A DNA stretch of 64,000 bases, taken from the NCBI GenBank assembly GCA_910584595.1, contig CAJUBQ010000016.1, positions 1 to 64,000 on the forward strand, in the 5' to 3' direction. A program made the translations under genes and the position numbers. This DNA comes from an uncultured Eubacterium sp. (GTDB lineage Bacteria > Bacillota > Clostridia > Lachnospirales > Lachnospiraceae). Below the pieces are notes generated by a model that ran no database searches, was not told where the DNA came from, and saw only the letters and a program-made list of their open reading frames with translations. Positions 52,040 to 61,754 of the stretch are shown here, piece after piece; positions within the stretch are counted from its first letter, which is position 1, and the number at the start of each line of letters is the position of its first letter.

Positions 52040-53329
52040 ATGGAGAAAATAATGGAGGAAACAGATGTAATATCATATGATATTGTGATTATAGGCGGCG
52101 GCCCTGCAGGACTGGCCGCGGCGGTATCCGCCAGAAATGCAGGGATAGAAAGCATTCTCATTCTGGAACGAGATCAGGAGCTTGGAGGCATTTTAAATCA
52201 GTGCATTCATAATGGGTTTGGACTTCATACATTCCAGGAAGAGCTGACCGGTCCGGAATATGCGGATCGTTTTATTGCTATGGTAAAAGAGCAGGCCATT
52301 GCATATAAACTGAATACGATGGCGCTGGACATCAGCCCTGCGAAAGTAATCACAGCGATGAACCGAACGGATGGCATCATGCGAATTCAGGCGGGCGCCG
52401 TTATATTAGCGATGGGCTGCAGGGAACGTGCCAGAGGCGCACTGAATATCCCGGGCTTTCGTCCGGCTGGAATTTTTTCAGCAGGCGCCGCCCAGCGGCT
52501 TGTAAATATAGAAGGCTATCTGCCCGGAAGGGAAGTCGTAATCTTAGGTTCCGGAGATATCGGACTGATTATGGCAAGACGCATGACATTGGAAGGGGCG
52601 AGGGTAAAAGTAGTTGCAGAGCTGATGCCGTATTCCGGCGGATTAAAGCGAAATATTGTACAATGTCTGGACGACTATGGGATACCGCTCAAACTAAGCC
52701 ATACCATCGTTGATATCAAAGGAAAGGAACGTTTGGAAGGCATTACACTGGCACAGGTGGATGAAACAGGAAAGCCGGTTTTTGGTACGGAAGAGGAATA
52801 CTCGTGTGACACGCTGCTGTTATCTGTGGGATTGATTCCTGAAAATGAGCTTTCCAAAGAGATGGGTGTGAAATTGGACAACATCACTTGCGGCCCACTG
52901 GTGAACGAAAGTCTGGAAACGAATATCCCAGGTGTGTTTGCCTGTGGAAATGTACTGCATGTGCACGATCTGGTAGACTATGTATCCGAAGAAGCACAGC
53001 GTGCAGGCAGCAATGCCGCCAAATATGTAAAAGGGAAACTGATGGATTGCGGATCCGTCATTGCGATGGATGCGTCAGATGGGGTACGTTATACCGTTCC
53101 GCATCAAATAAACAGAGACCGAATGGAAGAACAGCTGACGGTGCGGTTTCGGGTTGGCTCCGTGTTTCAAAATTCGTATATCAGCGTCTATTTTGATCGG
53201 GAAAGAGTGGTGCACCGTAAAAAACAGATCATGGCCCCGGGGGAAATGGAACAGGTCATACTGCAGAAGCAAAAGCTTGCAGCATATCCTAAGCTGGAGC
53301 ATATTACGATCAAAATAGAAAAGGAGTGA
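52040..53329 (+). CDS. NAD(P)/FAD-dependent oxidoreductase of the glycerol operon
   Basis: The 429-residue flavoprotein has an FAD site YDIVIIGGGPAGLAAAVSAR, an NAD-binding Rossmann site VVILGSGDIGLIMARRM, and the C-terminal FACGNVLHVHDLVDYVSEEA that closes the FAD fold. It lacks the redox-active CxxC of thioredoxin reductases; the fold fits the partner subunit passing electrons from the preceding dehydrogenase. ATG 52040 follows AGGAGG; 51992 is also in frame. Overlap with the preceding gene is avoided by this choice. Confidence 0.87.
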   Translation: MEKIMEETDVISYDIVIIGGGPAGLAAAVSARNAGIESILILERDQELGGILNQCIHNGFGLHTFQEELTGPEYADRFIAMVKEQAIAYKLNTMALDISPAKVITAMNRTDGIMRIQAGAVILAMGCRERARGALNIPGFRPAGIFSAGAAQRLVNIEGYLPGREVVILGSGDIGLIMARRMTLEGARVKVVAELMPYSGGLKRNIVQCLDDYGIPLKLSHTIVDIKGKERLEGITLAQVDETGKPVFGTEEEYSCDTLLLSVGLIPENELSKEMGVKLDNITCGPLVNESLETNIPGVFACGNVLHVHDLVDYVSEEAQRAGSNAAKYVKGKLMDCGSVIAMDASDGVRYTVPHQINRDRMEEQLTVRFRVGSVFQNSYISVYFDRERVVHRKKQIMAPGEMEQVILQKQKLAAYPKLEHITIKIEKE

Positions 53330-53334
53330 GAGCT

Positions 53335-53727
53335 TTGAACGACGAAAAAAGAAGAAAAAAAGAACTCATTTGTATCGGATGTCCGATGGGATGTCCTTTG
53401 ACCGTAACTATGGATGGGGACAAACCGCTGAATGTCAGCGGCAATACGTGTCCAAAAGGAGAAGCATATGCGCAAAAGGAAGTAACCAATCCGACACGTA
53501 TTGTAACTTCTACGGTAAAAGTAGCAGGCAGCGACCGTAATTTCATTTCTGTCAAAACCAAAACAGATATTCCAAAACAAAAGATTTTTGCCTGTATGCA
53601 GGAAATTAACCACATTTTGGCAAAAGCGCCGATTGCAATCGGAGATGTTTTACTGGAAAATGTAGCAGACACAGGAGTGCCGATTGTGGCCACAAAAGCG
53701 GCGAGGAGAAAAGATGATAAATTATAA
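53335..53727 (+). CDS. DUF1667 protein, small iron-sulfur-type partner
   Basis: The 130-residue protein has CIGCPMGCPLTV and GNTCPKGEAYAQKE near the start, four or five cysteines that could hold an iron-sulfur cluster, and the TRIVTSTVKV strand of DUF1667. In clostridia it follows this pair of flavoproteins in glpK operons. The start is the TTG at 53335, eight bases after AAGGAG, with six bases between it and the previous stop. It overlaps the CAT-like gene by 14 bases. Confidence 0.85.
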   Translation: MNDEKRRKKELICIGCPMGCPLTVTMDGDKPLNVSGNTCPKGEAYAQKEVTNPTRIVTSTVKVAGSDRNFISVKTKTDIPKQKIFACMQEINHILAKAPIAIGDVLLENVADTGVPIVATKAARRKDDKL

Positions 53728-54352
53728 ATGGATTTCCATGGATACGTATGCGAGAAAAGATCATTTTGCTTATTTTAAAGAAATGGGCTATCCCTATGTA
53801 GGAATTACCGTAGATGTAGATATTACGGATTGGCTGTCGGCAGTGAAAGAAAGGCGTCTTCCTTTTTTTCACAGCTTTTTATATGCGGCAGCAGCCGCAG
53901 CAAACGAAGTGCCGCAGCTTCGGCAAAGAATCAAAGAAGACGGTATTATAGAATACGAAAAATGTCTTAGTTCTTATACGGTCGCATTGGAAAATGGAAC
54001 ATACTGTTATTGTACGTTAGATACCAGACAGCCGTTGGAACAATTTCTTGTATATGCCGCCATAGAACAGGAAAAGGCTGTGATGCAGGCTGGAATGGAC
54101 GACGGAGAAGACGCGGACGCATTATTTTTTATCTCGTCTTTACCATGGCTTACGTATCGTTCTGTCATCCAGCCGGTTCCGTTCCCGGCAGACAGCAATC
54201 CGAGAATTACATGGGGGAAATATTTTACATCAGAACAAAAAGTACGGATTCCTGTGTCACTGCTATGCCACCATGCATTGGTAGATGGTGTGCATATGAG
54301 TTATTTTTATGAACAACTGGATCGGAAGCTTTATGAGATGTGCAAATTCTAA
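53714..54352 (+). CDS. Chloramphenicol-acetyltransferase-like protein (CatA family)
   Basis: The 212-residue protein matches the CatA fold: the catalytic motif is LCHHALVDGVHMSYF (~187), and SSLPWLTYRSVIQP corresponds to the SSIPW-type acyl-binding segment. Substrate-side residues differ from resistance enzymes, so the acceptor may be something other than chloramphenicol. The ATG (RBS GAGGAGAA inside the preceding gene) overlaps DUF1667 by 14 bases, making it the fifth gene of the glycerol operon. No resistance claim is made. It ends just before the operon terminator. Confidence 0.82.
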   Translation: MINYKWISMDTYARKDHFAYFKEMGYPYVGITVDVDITDWLSAVKERRLPFFHSFLYAAAAAANEVPQLRQRIKEDGIIEYEKCLSSYTVALENGTYCYCTLDTRQPLEQFLVYAAIEQEKAVMQAGMDDGEDADALFFISSLPWLTYRSVIQPVPFPADSNPRITWGKYFTSEQKVRIPVSLLCHHALVDGVHMSYFYEQLDRKLYEMCKF

Positions 54353-54397
54353 GCATTCTGCATAAACATTATAATAAACGGACAGAGAACAGGAACG

Positions 54398-54456
54398 AAA
54401 GTGTAAAGCATATTTCAAACACGCGCTGGCGATGGAACAGGCTTTACACTTTTATT
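54398..54456 (+). terminator. Terminator of the glycerol operon
   Basis: AAAGTGTAAAGC pairs with GCTTTACACTTT across a ~31-base loop and is followed by TTTTATTTTT. The loop carries a short copy of the right end of the palindromic element seen at 9421. Confidence 0.7.
54405..54427. repeat. Solo right end of the palindromic element
   Basis: AAAGCATATTTCAAACACGCGCT matches 9421-9443 at 21 of 23 positions. No left end or internal stem is seen nearby. It lies in the stem-loop of the operon terminator. Confidence 0.45.
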
Positions 54457-54486
54457 TTTGAGTTGTGTGATGTGATTGCAGGTCTG

Positions 54487-54702
54487 CTATTCTTTTATTT
54501 TATCAATGTCTGTCATATTTACGCCAAGACTATTGAGCAAGGTTTTTAAAGAAATATAATCATCTTTTAAGCTTGCATATGTCTTTGTTGCAGTTTCTTC
54601 TTTTGCGATAAGCATGTGTCTTTGAATATTTTTAAAATCTTCAATCCCTTTTTGTATAATTTCACCATTGTTCATTTCTTCCATTACCGCCATATTCTCC
54701 AC
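54487..54702 (-). CDS. Small helical protein of unknown function
   Basis: A 71-residue (from GTG 54702) or 68-residue (ATG 54693) acidic, helical protein, GIEDFKNIQRHMLIAKEETA onward, ending SLGVNMTDIDKIKE. The codons around it contain GGTGGAG as a possible RBS. No family is recognised. It is isolated between the glycerol operon and the aminotransferase gene. Confidence 0.45.
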   Translation of the reverse strand: MENMAVMEEMNNGEIIQKGIEDFKNIQRHMLIAKEETATKTYASLKDDYISLKTLLNSLGVNMTDIDKIKE

Positions 54703-54802
54703 CGCCTTTGTGATTCATACAATTTCGATTGATGTAGTTGTCATTTGCTACAATTATTATAGCGTATATGGGTGAAAGTGTAAAGGGTTATTGAATCGGT
54801 AT

Positions 54803-55897
54803 TCAGAACGCTTCCAAAATACACGCAGCCAACGCATCATTCATTTCCGGCTTCATAAAGCAAAACCGAATAAATTTGTCATCTAAAAACGGAAACGTTG
54901 AACAGTCGCGTATCATCATTTTTTTGCGGATGGTGCGGTCAAATAAATCCTGAGAGGTCAGCTGTGGCCTTAAGATTTTCACAAGCATAAAATTGCCGGA
55001 AGGCTCATAAACTTTAAAATCATCCTGTGCTGAAAACAGCTCGTACATTCTCCTGCGTTCGGAAGAAATCAGCGTCTTTGTCTTTTGAATATAAGCATCA
55101 TCCCGGAACATAATCTCTCCTGCGATGGCTGCCAGGGAATTGATCGTCCATGGATTTTTACGTGTATTAATCATTTTTATCAGATCCCGGTTGCCGGTAA
55201 CCGCATAGCCAAGCCGAAGTCCGGGTGCGGCAAAGAACTTGGAGGTTCCGCGTAAAATGACAAGGTTGTTGTAATAATTCGTAAGCGGGACGGAAGTAAT
55301 CTGTTCCATATTATCTGCAAATTCTACATAGGTTTCATCAACCATAACATAAATACCGTGTTGCATACAGGCGTCCAGTATGAGCCGCATCGATTTTTTT
55401 GTAATGCTTGTAGAAGTAGGGTTATTCGGATTGCATAGTATTAACAGGTCAATATTATCTTTTAATTTGGAAATAAAGTCGGACGTATCCAATAAAAATC
55501 CGTCTTCTTCCCGCAGCGGATAATAAAGCGTAGTGCCGCCGCCCAGTGCGATTTCACGCTCGTATTCAGAATAAGACGGGCCGATGACGACAGCTTTTTT
55601 TGGATGTTCGATCTGGATAAATAAGGAAATCAGTTCGGTGGAGCCGTTTCCTACGATGATATGTTCAAAATCAGTTCCTACATAATCTGCGATACATTTG
55701 CGCAGCGAGACATAATCCCGGTCAGGATATGTTGTAATAGCGTCTATTTTTTCTGACAAAGTCTGACGAAGAGCAGGAGAAATGCCAAGTGGATTTACAT
55801 TGGCGGAAAAGCTTGTAATTTCTTCTTTTTTTATGCCGTATACCTGTTCAATTTTTTCTAAGTCACTCCCATGGAAATGATCTTTATGCCGTATCAT
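54803..55897 (-). CDS. PLP-dependent class I/II aminotransferase, CobD/HisC-like
   Basis: The 364-residue fold-type I enzyme starts MIRHKDHFHGSDLEKIEQVY; the HGxDLEKIE..GI..EEI..FSANVNPLG opening is typical of CobD (threonine-phosphate decarboxylase) and some HisC-like proteins. LCNPNNPT, DETYVEF and the PLP Lys in RGTSKFFAAPGLRLGY are clear. CobD would supply aminopropanol for cobalamin and fit the cobA gene at 29 kb, but no cob genes flank it and HisC or another decarboxylase is possible. ATG 55897 follows AGGAGG. Minus strand, monocistronic. Confidence 0.8.
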   Translation of the reverse strand: MIRHKDHFHGSDLEKIEQVYGIKKEEITSFSANVNPLGISPALRQTLSEKIDAITTYPDRDYVSLRKCIADYVGTDFEHIIVGNGSTELISLFIQIEHPKKAVVIGPSYSEYEREIALGGGTTLYYPLREEDGFLLDTSDFISKLKDNIDLLILCNPNNPTSTSITKKSMRLILDACMQHGIYVMVDETYVEFADNMEQITSVPLTNYYNNLVILRGTSKFFAAPGLRLGYAVTGNRDLIKMINTRKNPWTINSLAAIAGEIMFRDDAYIQKTKTLISSERRRMYELFSAQDDFKVYEPSGNFMLVKILRPQLTSQDLFDRTIRKKMMIRDCSTFPFLDDKFIRFCFMKPEMNDALAACILEAF

Positions 55898-56048
55898 AAT
55901 AAAACCTCCTAACGAACTTTCATCAACATATTGCGTGTCACTCATAAATAGTTTATAATTCATAAGATAGGTCAAAATACAAAAAGTATTGCCTTTTGTC
56001 TATTATAGCGATATTGGCAAAAAAAGCAAGAGTAAAGCAGGTGACATT

Positions 56049-59000
56049 GTGCGAAAGAGGATCGAAGAGCTGGCAGAAGGAAAAATTCCTTATGAACAGC
56101 CGCAGGTAGTGTTCTCAAAGGAAAAGCTGGAGCTGGAAGTGGTAGAGGGACAGATGGTAACGGACCACTTTCAGATAAAAAGTGAAAATGGAATATGGAT
56201 GCGGGGAATGATCTATTCTTCTAATATCCGAATGGAGTGCTTAACATTTCAGTTCGAAGGAGAAGAAGCAGAGATTCAGGTGCAGTTTCGCGCAGATGGC
56301 ATGTCGGAGGGGGAGATTGCAGTCGGAGAGCTGTGCGTGGTATGTAATGGGGGCGAATATCAGATGTCCTTTGCGGTCACAGTAACAAGGCTGTATGCGG
56401 AAGCATCTACCGGTAAGATAAAAAACCTCAGGGATTTTGTAAAGCTTGCCAAAAGTGAATGGAAAGAAGCATATCATATTTTTCATTCGCCTGCCTTTAA
56501 AAATATACTGACGCCAAAGGAGCTGAAAGCATCCTTATTATATGAAGGTCTTTCCAAACCTGCGATTACGGAACAGACGATGGATGAATTTCTGATAGGG
56601 ACCGGGAAGAAAGAGAGAGTGCGTTTTTCTCTGGAAAAGCACAGCATTGAGGTGTTTGAAGCGGCAGCTCCGGTCGAAGAGCAGCTGATGATTCTAAAGG
56701 AAGGATGGGGTTTTTTAGAAATCCGCATCAGCACAAATGAAGAGTTCATCGTTCCGCAAAAGAGATATGTTACAGACGCGGATTTTATGGGCAGCACATA
56801 CCCGCTCAGCTTTTACATAGATACGGAGCAAATGCATGCAGGCAACAATTTTGGCAGTATTTTTTTGGAAAATGACGTACAAAAAGAAGAATTTCAGGTA
56901 TGGGCCAGCGCAGACAGCATTGAAGTGCGCAAAGAGCGGACAGTGCAGGGGCTGCAGAGGGCGACATACCTGCTTACAAAGAGCTATATAAATTTTCGGT
57001 TAAAAAAGATTGTGACCGGAGAATGGACGAAACAGACATTGGCGCTGATTCAGCGGATGGAAGAGTTTAAACCGAACGATCCATGGTATTTATTGTTTAA
57101 AGCGTATGCATTGCAGCGCAATAAGCAGCGGCAGGACGCCCAATGGCTGATGGATGAATTTCGCCAGAAAAACAAAGGAAAAAAAGATCCTCAGTGGGCA
57201 TTTTATGATTATTTGTGCCTGCAGAAAGAAAAAGAACCCGTAGTCGTTGATAAGCTGTTAGATGAAATTGAAGAGATTGCTAAACGCTATGGTACGCATC
57301 CGATGATCTTTTTTCTGACACTGCGTTTAAATGGCACATTGCGCACACAGCCGCAGGTAAAGCTTCGTGTGATGGAAGCGCGGATTATGCAGGGGCAGTA
57401 TTCTCCGTTATGGTATGTGGAAGCGTTTTGCGTATATCAGGAACAGCCGTATTTATTGACAAAGCTGGACAGGTATGAGATTCTGTTAATGAACTGGGCT
57501 TCCAGGCAGGGGGTGCTGACAAAGGATCTTGCTGACCAGGTCATGCGTCTTGCCAATAATATGCGCCAGTTTCAGCCGTTAGTCTGCCGTATTTTATTTC
57601 GCAGCTATGAGAAAAATCCGGATGAGGATATGCTGGCCGGGGTTTGCGCATATTTAATCAAAGGACACTGTTACCAGGCCAAATATCATGTATGGTATGA
57701 AAAAGGAATTACGGAAAATCTGAAAATAACGGGATTATACGAAGCGTTTTTGCTGACGATGGATTTACATCATATACAGCCGCTGCCAAAAGTGATCCAG
57801 ATGTATTTTCAGTATAATAATCAGCTGGCGTACCAGTATAAGGCAGCGCTGTATGCCAATATCATTGCGCATAAGGAAGAGCAGCCGGTTATTTACGGAA
57901 AATATTCCGAGACCATGAAGCAGTTTGCGATCGATGAGATTTTAAAAGGGCACATGGATGATAATCTTGCGGTTGTTTATGAGGAAGTGCTGGATAAAGG
58001 GATTTTGACGCAGGAGTTAGCGGGACCGTTAGCAGATATTTTATATACGCATAAATTTTATTGTATGAATAAAATGGCGGCCTATGTCGTGATTATACAA
58101 AAACATATGAAAGAAGAGCAGAGGGTTCCAATCAGCGCGGAATTTGCATATTTTCAGCTGTTTTCGAATGATTACGCGATTGTTTTGGAAAATAACAGAG
58201 GACAGAGATTTGTATCGCCGGAGTCCTGCCAGCTGGAAAAGCTGATGAAGCCTTCGCATTATATCCGCAGATGCTTAAATTTTGCACCGGAAAAGCTGCA
58301 GTTTTTAATGCATCATATGGATGGAAAGACCGATTTGAGCGTTCCGGTAAAAACGGATGTGGAGTATTTGCGTATTTTAATGGAAGCGCCGCAGATCAGC
58401 GCAAAGTATAAAAGCCAAATCGGGCCGGGGCTTGTGCGTTATTGCCTGATTCATCAGATGGAAGAGGGACTGGATGCGTATTTGATGCAAGTGGATTTTG
58501 CAGCGATGCGAAAAGATAACCGGAACCTGATGATTGAGCTGATGATAGACCGGGGCTGGAATGAAAAAGCATTTGAATTAATATGCTGCTATGGATATGA
58601 TGGAGTGAATCTGCATAAGCTGGCGCATTTGGCGACTTATATGCTGCGTGCAAGAGATATCGGGGAAGATGCCTTTTTGTTAGAGCTTTGCATGGCCGTA
58701 CTTGGAAAGGATACGCAAAATGAAGTGATTGTCTCTTATCTGGCAAAATATTATGAAGGGCCGTCCAAACAGATGATGCGTGTTTACCAGGCGGCGCAGA
58801 TATGCGATATCAAAGAGACTGCGGAGCTGGAGGAGCGTTTGCTGATACAGACGCTGTACAGTACGGAATATGTAGATCAGATTCAGGAAGTGTATCTTGG
58901 ATATCGTGCGCATAACGGACGGGAGTTTATTATACAGGCATATCGGTCTTATTGTATGCATGAGTATGTCGTACACGATATGATTTTGCCCGGGAGTCTG

Positions 59001-59597
59001 TTTTTGGAGGCTTGCCAGCTGTACAAAGAAGGACGGCTGCGTGGGATTGCCTGCCGGCTTGGTCTGCTCAAATATTTTTCAGAATTGGAAAAGCTGGATC
59101 GATACCAGATGAAAATGGCAGACGAGCTTTTAAATGAGTTTATTTCCAGAAATATGAACTTTGCGTTTTTTAAACGGCTGCCGGACAGCTTATGCAGCAG
59201 ATATCAGCTGTATAACCGCATACTTGTAGAATATCATGCAAGGCCGGACAGCAGGATAGCGATTCACTACCGCATGCCAAAACAGCAGCAGGAATTTGCA
59301 TCGGCAGTGATGCCCAATATTTATGATGGGATTTTCACATGGGAATTTATGCTGTTCCTTGACGATGAAGTCGAATATTATATTACGGAGGAGACGGAAA
59401 ACGGGACGCAGCAGCTTGGAGAAAGCAGCCGTGTGGCAGGCATTGAATACCGTGATATCAGTTATGGCGGCCGTTATGCATATATTAATCATATGCTGTA
59501 TCTGCGGGCGCAGGGGAATGACAAAGATTTGCTGCGTCTGATGCAGGAATATGAAAAGCTGCATATTCTAAGCGCAAAAATGTTTAAGATTATATAA
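56049..59597 (+). CDS. DUF5717 giant helical protein
   Basis: GTG 56049 (RBS AGGTG, five bases) gives 1182 residues starting VRKRIEELAEGKIPYEQPQV; the frame is open further upstream but family proteins begin here. The first ~300 residues are beta-rich with repeated Ig-like strands (LELEVVEGQMVTDHFQIKSE, FIVPQKRYVTDADFMGSTYP); the rest is helical and TPR-like in feel (PWYLLFKAYALQRNKQRQDA). There is no signal peptide or membrane helix. The family is confined, as far as I know, to Lachnospiraceae-type clostridia and has no known function. First gene of a four-gene block. Confidence 0.75.
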   Translation: MRKRIEELAEGKIPYEQPQVVFSKEKLELEVVEGQMVTDHFQIKSENGIWMRGMIYSSNIRMECLTFQFEGEEAEIQVQFRADGMSEGEIAVGELCVVCNGGEYQMSFAVTVTRLYAEASTGKIKNLRDFVKLAKSEWKEAYHIFHSPAFKNILTPKELKASLLYEGLSKPAITEQTMDEFLIGTGKKERVRFSLEKHSIEVFEAAAPVEEQLMILKEGWGFLEIRISTNEEFIVPQKRYVTDADFMGSTYPLSFYIDTEQMHAGNNFGSIFLENDVQKEEFQVWASADSIEVRKERTVQGLQRATYLLTKSYINFRLKKIVTGEWTKQTLALIQRMEEFKPNDPWYLLFKAYALQRNKQRQDAQWLMDEFRQKNKGKKDPQWAFYDYLCLQKEKEPVVVDKLLDEIEEIAKRYGTHPMIFFLTLRLNGTLRTQPQVKLRVMEARIMQGQYSPLWYVEAFCVYQEQPYLLTKLDRYEILLMNWASRQGVLTKDLADQVMRLANNMRQFQPLVCRILFRSYEKNPDEDMLAGVCAYLIKGHCYQAKYHVWYEKGITENLKITGLYEAFLLTMDLHHIQPLPKVIQMYFQYNNQLAYQYKAALYANIIAHKEEQPVIYGKYSETMKQFAIDEILKGHMDDNLAVVYEEVLDKGILTQELAGPLADILYTHKFYCMNKMAAYVVIIQKHMKEEQRVPISAEFAYFQLFSNDYAIVLENNRGQRFVSPESCQLEKLMKPSHYIRRCLNFAPEKLQFLMHHMDGKTDLSVPVKTDVEYLRILMEAPQISAKYKSQIGPGLVRYCLIHQMEEGLDAYLMQVDFAAMRKDNRNLMIELMIDRGWNEKAFELICCYGYDGVNLHKLAHLATYMLRARDIGEDAFLLELCMAVLGKDTQNEVIVSYLAKYYEGPSKQMMRVYQAAQICDIKETAELEERLLIQTLYSTEYVDQIQEVYLGYRAHNGREFIIQAYRSYCMHEYVVHDMILPGSLFLEACQLYKEGRLRGIACRLGLLKYFSELEKLDRYQMKMADELLNEFISRNMNFAFFKRLPDSLCSRYQLYNRILVEYHARPDSRIAIHYRMPKQQQEFASAVMPNIYDGIFTWEFMLFLDDEVEYYITEETENGTQQLGESSRVAGIEYRDISYGGRYAYINHMLYLRAQGNDKDLLRLMQEYEKLHILSAKMFKII

Positions 59598-59618
59598 AGA
59601 CAGAACGAGAGGAAGACT

Positions 59619-60854
59619 ATGGCTGAGGAACAAAAATTGTATATAGGTATTGATTTAAACGACAGCTATGCCATGGTCAGTTTTGCGACAACTGCGCATA
59701 CCGAACCGGAGACAGTCAGTTCTGTGGCAGGAAGCGAGATCTTTCAGATTCCGTTAGCAGTCTGTATGGCTTCTGCATCTGGCCAGTGGGTATATGGAGA
59801 TGAAGCAGTTCGTTTTGAAAAAGCAGATATGGGGAAATGCGAAAGCCATCTGCTGACGAGGGCGCTGCAGCAGGATTATACGATCATTCAGGAACAGACA
59901 TATGAGATCCGGGCGCTGCTGGCGATATTTATGAAAAAGATTCTGCTGCTTGCGGGAAAGCTTGGGCCTAAAATGGAAATCGGCAAAGTTGTATTTACAT
60001 TTACGAAACTAAGTGTAAAATTAATGGAACTGATGGAGTATGTATTTGAACAGCTGCCGGTTCCAAGAAAAAAGATTACTGTTATGGACTATATGAAAAG
60101 CTTTTATTACTATGCGCTGAACCAGAAAGACGGTCTGTCGACGCATGATATTGCACTGTTTCAATATTATGGAAAGAGCATGGTATGCTGGTATCTGTCA
60201 CGGGCAAAGCAGTCCAGGCCACAGTTGGTGCAAATATTGGAGACAGACTGCGGATATCTGACAGAAGATAAGGATTCCTCGTTTTCAGAAATTATACCCA
60301 AAGTTTTTGAGAAAAAGATTATTTCGTCGGTCTATCTGGTAGGAGAAGGATTTGAAGGGGAGTGGATGAAACATTCACTCCGTGTCTTATGCCAGGGCAG
60401 GAGGGCGTTTCTTGGGAAAAATCTGTTTTCCAAAGGCGCTTGCTATGCGGCTGAGATACAAGAAGGCATTCTTCCATGGAACTACACTTATATGGGTGAA
60501 AACGAGATGAAGTTTAATATTAGCCTGAAAGTGCGTAAAAATAACGAAATGGCGTTTCATACGCTCATTTCAGCCGGAGAAAACTGGTACGAAGCAAAAG
60601 GAGTGTGTGAGGTTATTTTGGACGGCCCTGGAGAGATTGATTTTTGGATTCAGATGCCGAACAGCAGAGAAGCCAGAATTGAATCTTTGGAGCTTACCAA
60701 TCTTCCGTCCCGTCCGGTTAAGGCGACGAGGCTTCGGATACAGGCAAAGCCGACGTCGGATCGGTCGGTGAAGCTGACGATTAAAGATCTGGGGCTTGGT
60801 GAGTTTTTTAAAGCAAGCGATAAAGTATGGGAATATGTCATGAGAGTGGATTAA
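59619..60854 (+). CDS. DUF5716 protein with actin/Hsp70-like ATPase N-terminus
   Basis: The 411-residue protein opens YIGIDLNDSYAMVSF, a phosphate-1 motif as in Hsp70/actin-fold ATPases, and goes on with AVCMASASGQWVYGDEAVR, similar to the early Hsp70 strand. The C-terminal ~110 residues are beta-rich (FNISLKVRKNNEMAFHTLIS). Key second-phosphate and adenosine motifs are weak, so ATP binding is a hypothesis. RBS GAGAGGAAG before ATG 59619, 21 bases after DUF5717. In relatives the two genes travel together. Confidence 0.75.
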   Translation: MAEEQKLYIGIDLNDSYAMVSFATTAHTEPETVSSVAGSEIFQIPLAVCMASASGQWVYGDEAVRFEKADMGKCESHLLTRALQQDYTIIQEQTYEIRALLAIFMKKILLLAGKLGPKMEIGKVVFTFTKLSVKLMELMEYVFEQLPVPRKKITVMDYMKSFYYYALNQKDGLSTHDIALFQYYGKSMVCWYLSRAKQSRPQLVQILETDCGYLTEDKDSSFSEIIPKVFEKKIISSVYLVGEGFEGEWMKHSLRVLCQGRRAFLGKNLFSKGACYAAEIQEGILPWNYTYMGENEMKFNISLKVRKNNEMAFHTLISAGENWYEAKGVCEVILDGPGEIDFWIQMPNSREARIESLELTNLPSRPVKATRLRIQAKPTSDRSVKLTIKDLGLGEFFKASDKVWEYVMRVD

Positions 60855-60916
60855 AAGCATCGTATTTATGAGACGGCGATGGGCAGCAATATTTGGATTA
60901 TGATTTGGAGGCGTAC

Positions 60917-61750
60917 ATGAGCGGATTGATTTTCTGTAGTTTTAAAAGAGCGGCAAAGCCCTATTATTTGGAAAGCGCAAAACAGAATATTTATTCGATT
61001 GAAGAACTGTGCTATTTTTTGCAGGATAATATCTATCTGCTGGATGAAAACATTATGACGCCTCAGTTTTGCGACTGGCTGGAAATGGAAGTCGAGGCAG
61101 TGGAATTGTCCAAAAAGCTGAGGCAGCTGATGGAGGATCAAAAAAGCTTTCGCGTATTTTGTATGCAGATTATTATGGATTCCGGTTACTTTTCTAAAAA
61201 TGAAATGCAGTTTTTAGGAATGAAGCTGCAGAAGATGGATCATCAGAGTAATTATGAAAATCGTAAGATTAAGGCAGACCAGCTTATGGAGAAAAAAAGA
61301 TATCTGGCAGCGATTGAAGAATATCGTAATCTGCTGTTGCATGCGACAGACAGTCCTTCGGATGTCAGAGTCAGTGGAGATATCTGGCATAATATGGGCA
61401 CAGCGTATGCTTATATGTTTTGCTTTGAGCGCGCAGTCAGCTGTTACGAACGTGCATACGAGTTAAGCCACAGAGTGGATTCTTTAAAGGCGGCGTCTCA
61501 GGCAGTTTGTTTTCTGGAAGACAGCGAACGTGTGGAATGGTTTTTACAGCAGCATCATATTTCGAAAGAGCAGTTTGCAGCTATGAAAAAAAATCTTGGA
61601 GAGCTGCAGCGCATGACAGAGGCATCCCAGGATTATGGGAAAGTGTTACAGCTTATCCGGCTGGCGCAGGTATCTCCTGTACAGGCAAAGAGTGAGATCC
61701 ATTTACAGATAGATGCATGGAAAGATGAATATATAGCATATAAGGGGTGA
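60917..61750 (+). CDS. TPR-like protein of the DUF5717 block
   Basis: ATG 60917 follows GGAGG by five bases; a longer frame from TTG 60893 would put that RBS inside. The 277-residue protein starts MSGLIFCSFKRAAKPYYLES, has a mid-helix ELCYFLQDNIYLLDENIMTP, and ends in at least one clear TPR (DIWHNMGTAYAYMFCFERAV, SCYERAYELS). No membrane helix. It probably serves as a scaffold for its neighbours. Five bases separate it from the next gene. Confidence 0.75.
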   Translation: MSGLIFCSFKRAAKPYYLESAKQNIYSIEELCYFLQDNIYLLDENIMTPQFCDWLEMEVEAVELSKKLRQLMEDQKSFRVFCMQIIMDSGYFSKNEMQFLGMKLQKMDHQSNYENRKIKADQLMEKKRYLAAIEEYRNLLLHATDSPSDVRVSGDIWHNMGTAYAYMFCFERAVSCYERAYELSHRVDSLKAASQAVCFLEDSERVEWFLQQHHISKEQFAAMKKNLGELQRMTEASQDYGKVLQLIRLAQVSPVQAKSEIHLQIDAWKDEYIAYKG

Positions 61751-61754
61751 TGAT

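Noticed and set aside
53714..54352. Acquired chloramphenicol resistance gene
   Set aside because: It overlaps the conserved glycerol operon, has the local base composition and no mobile flanks.
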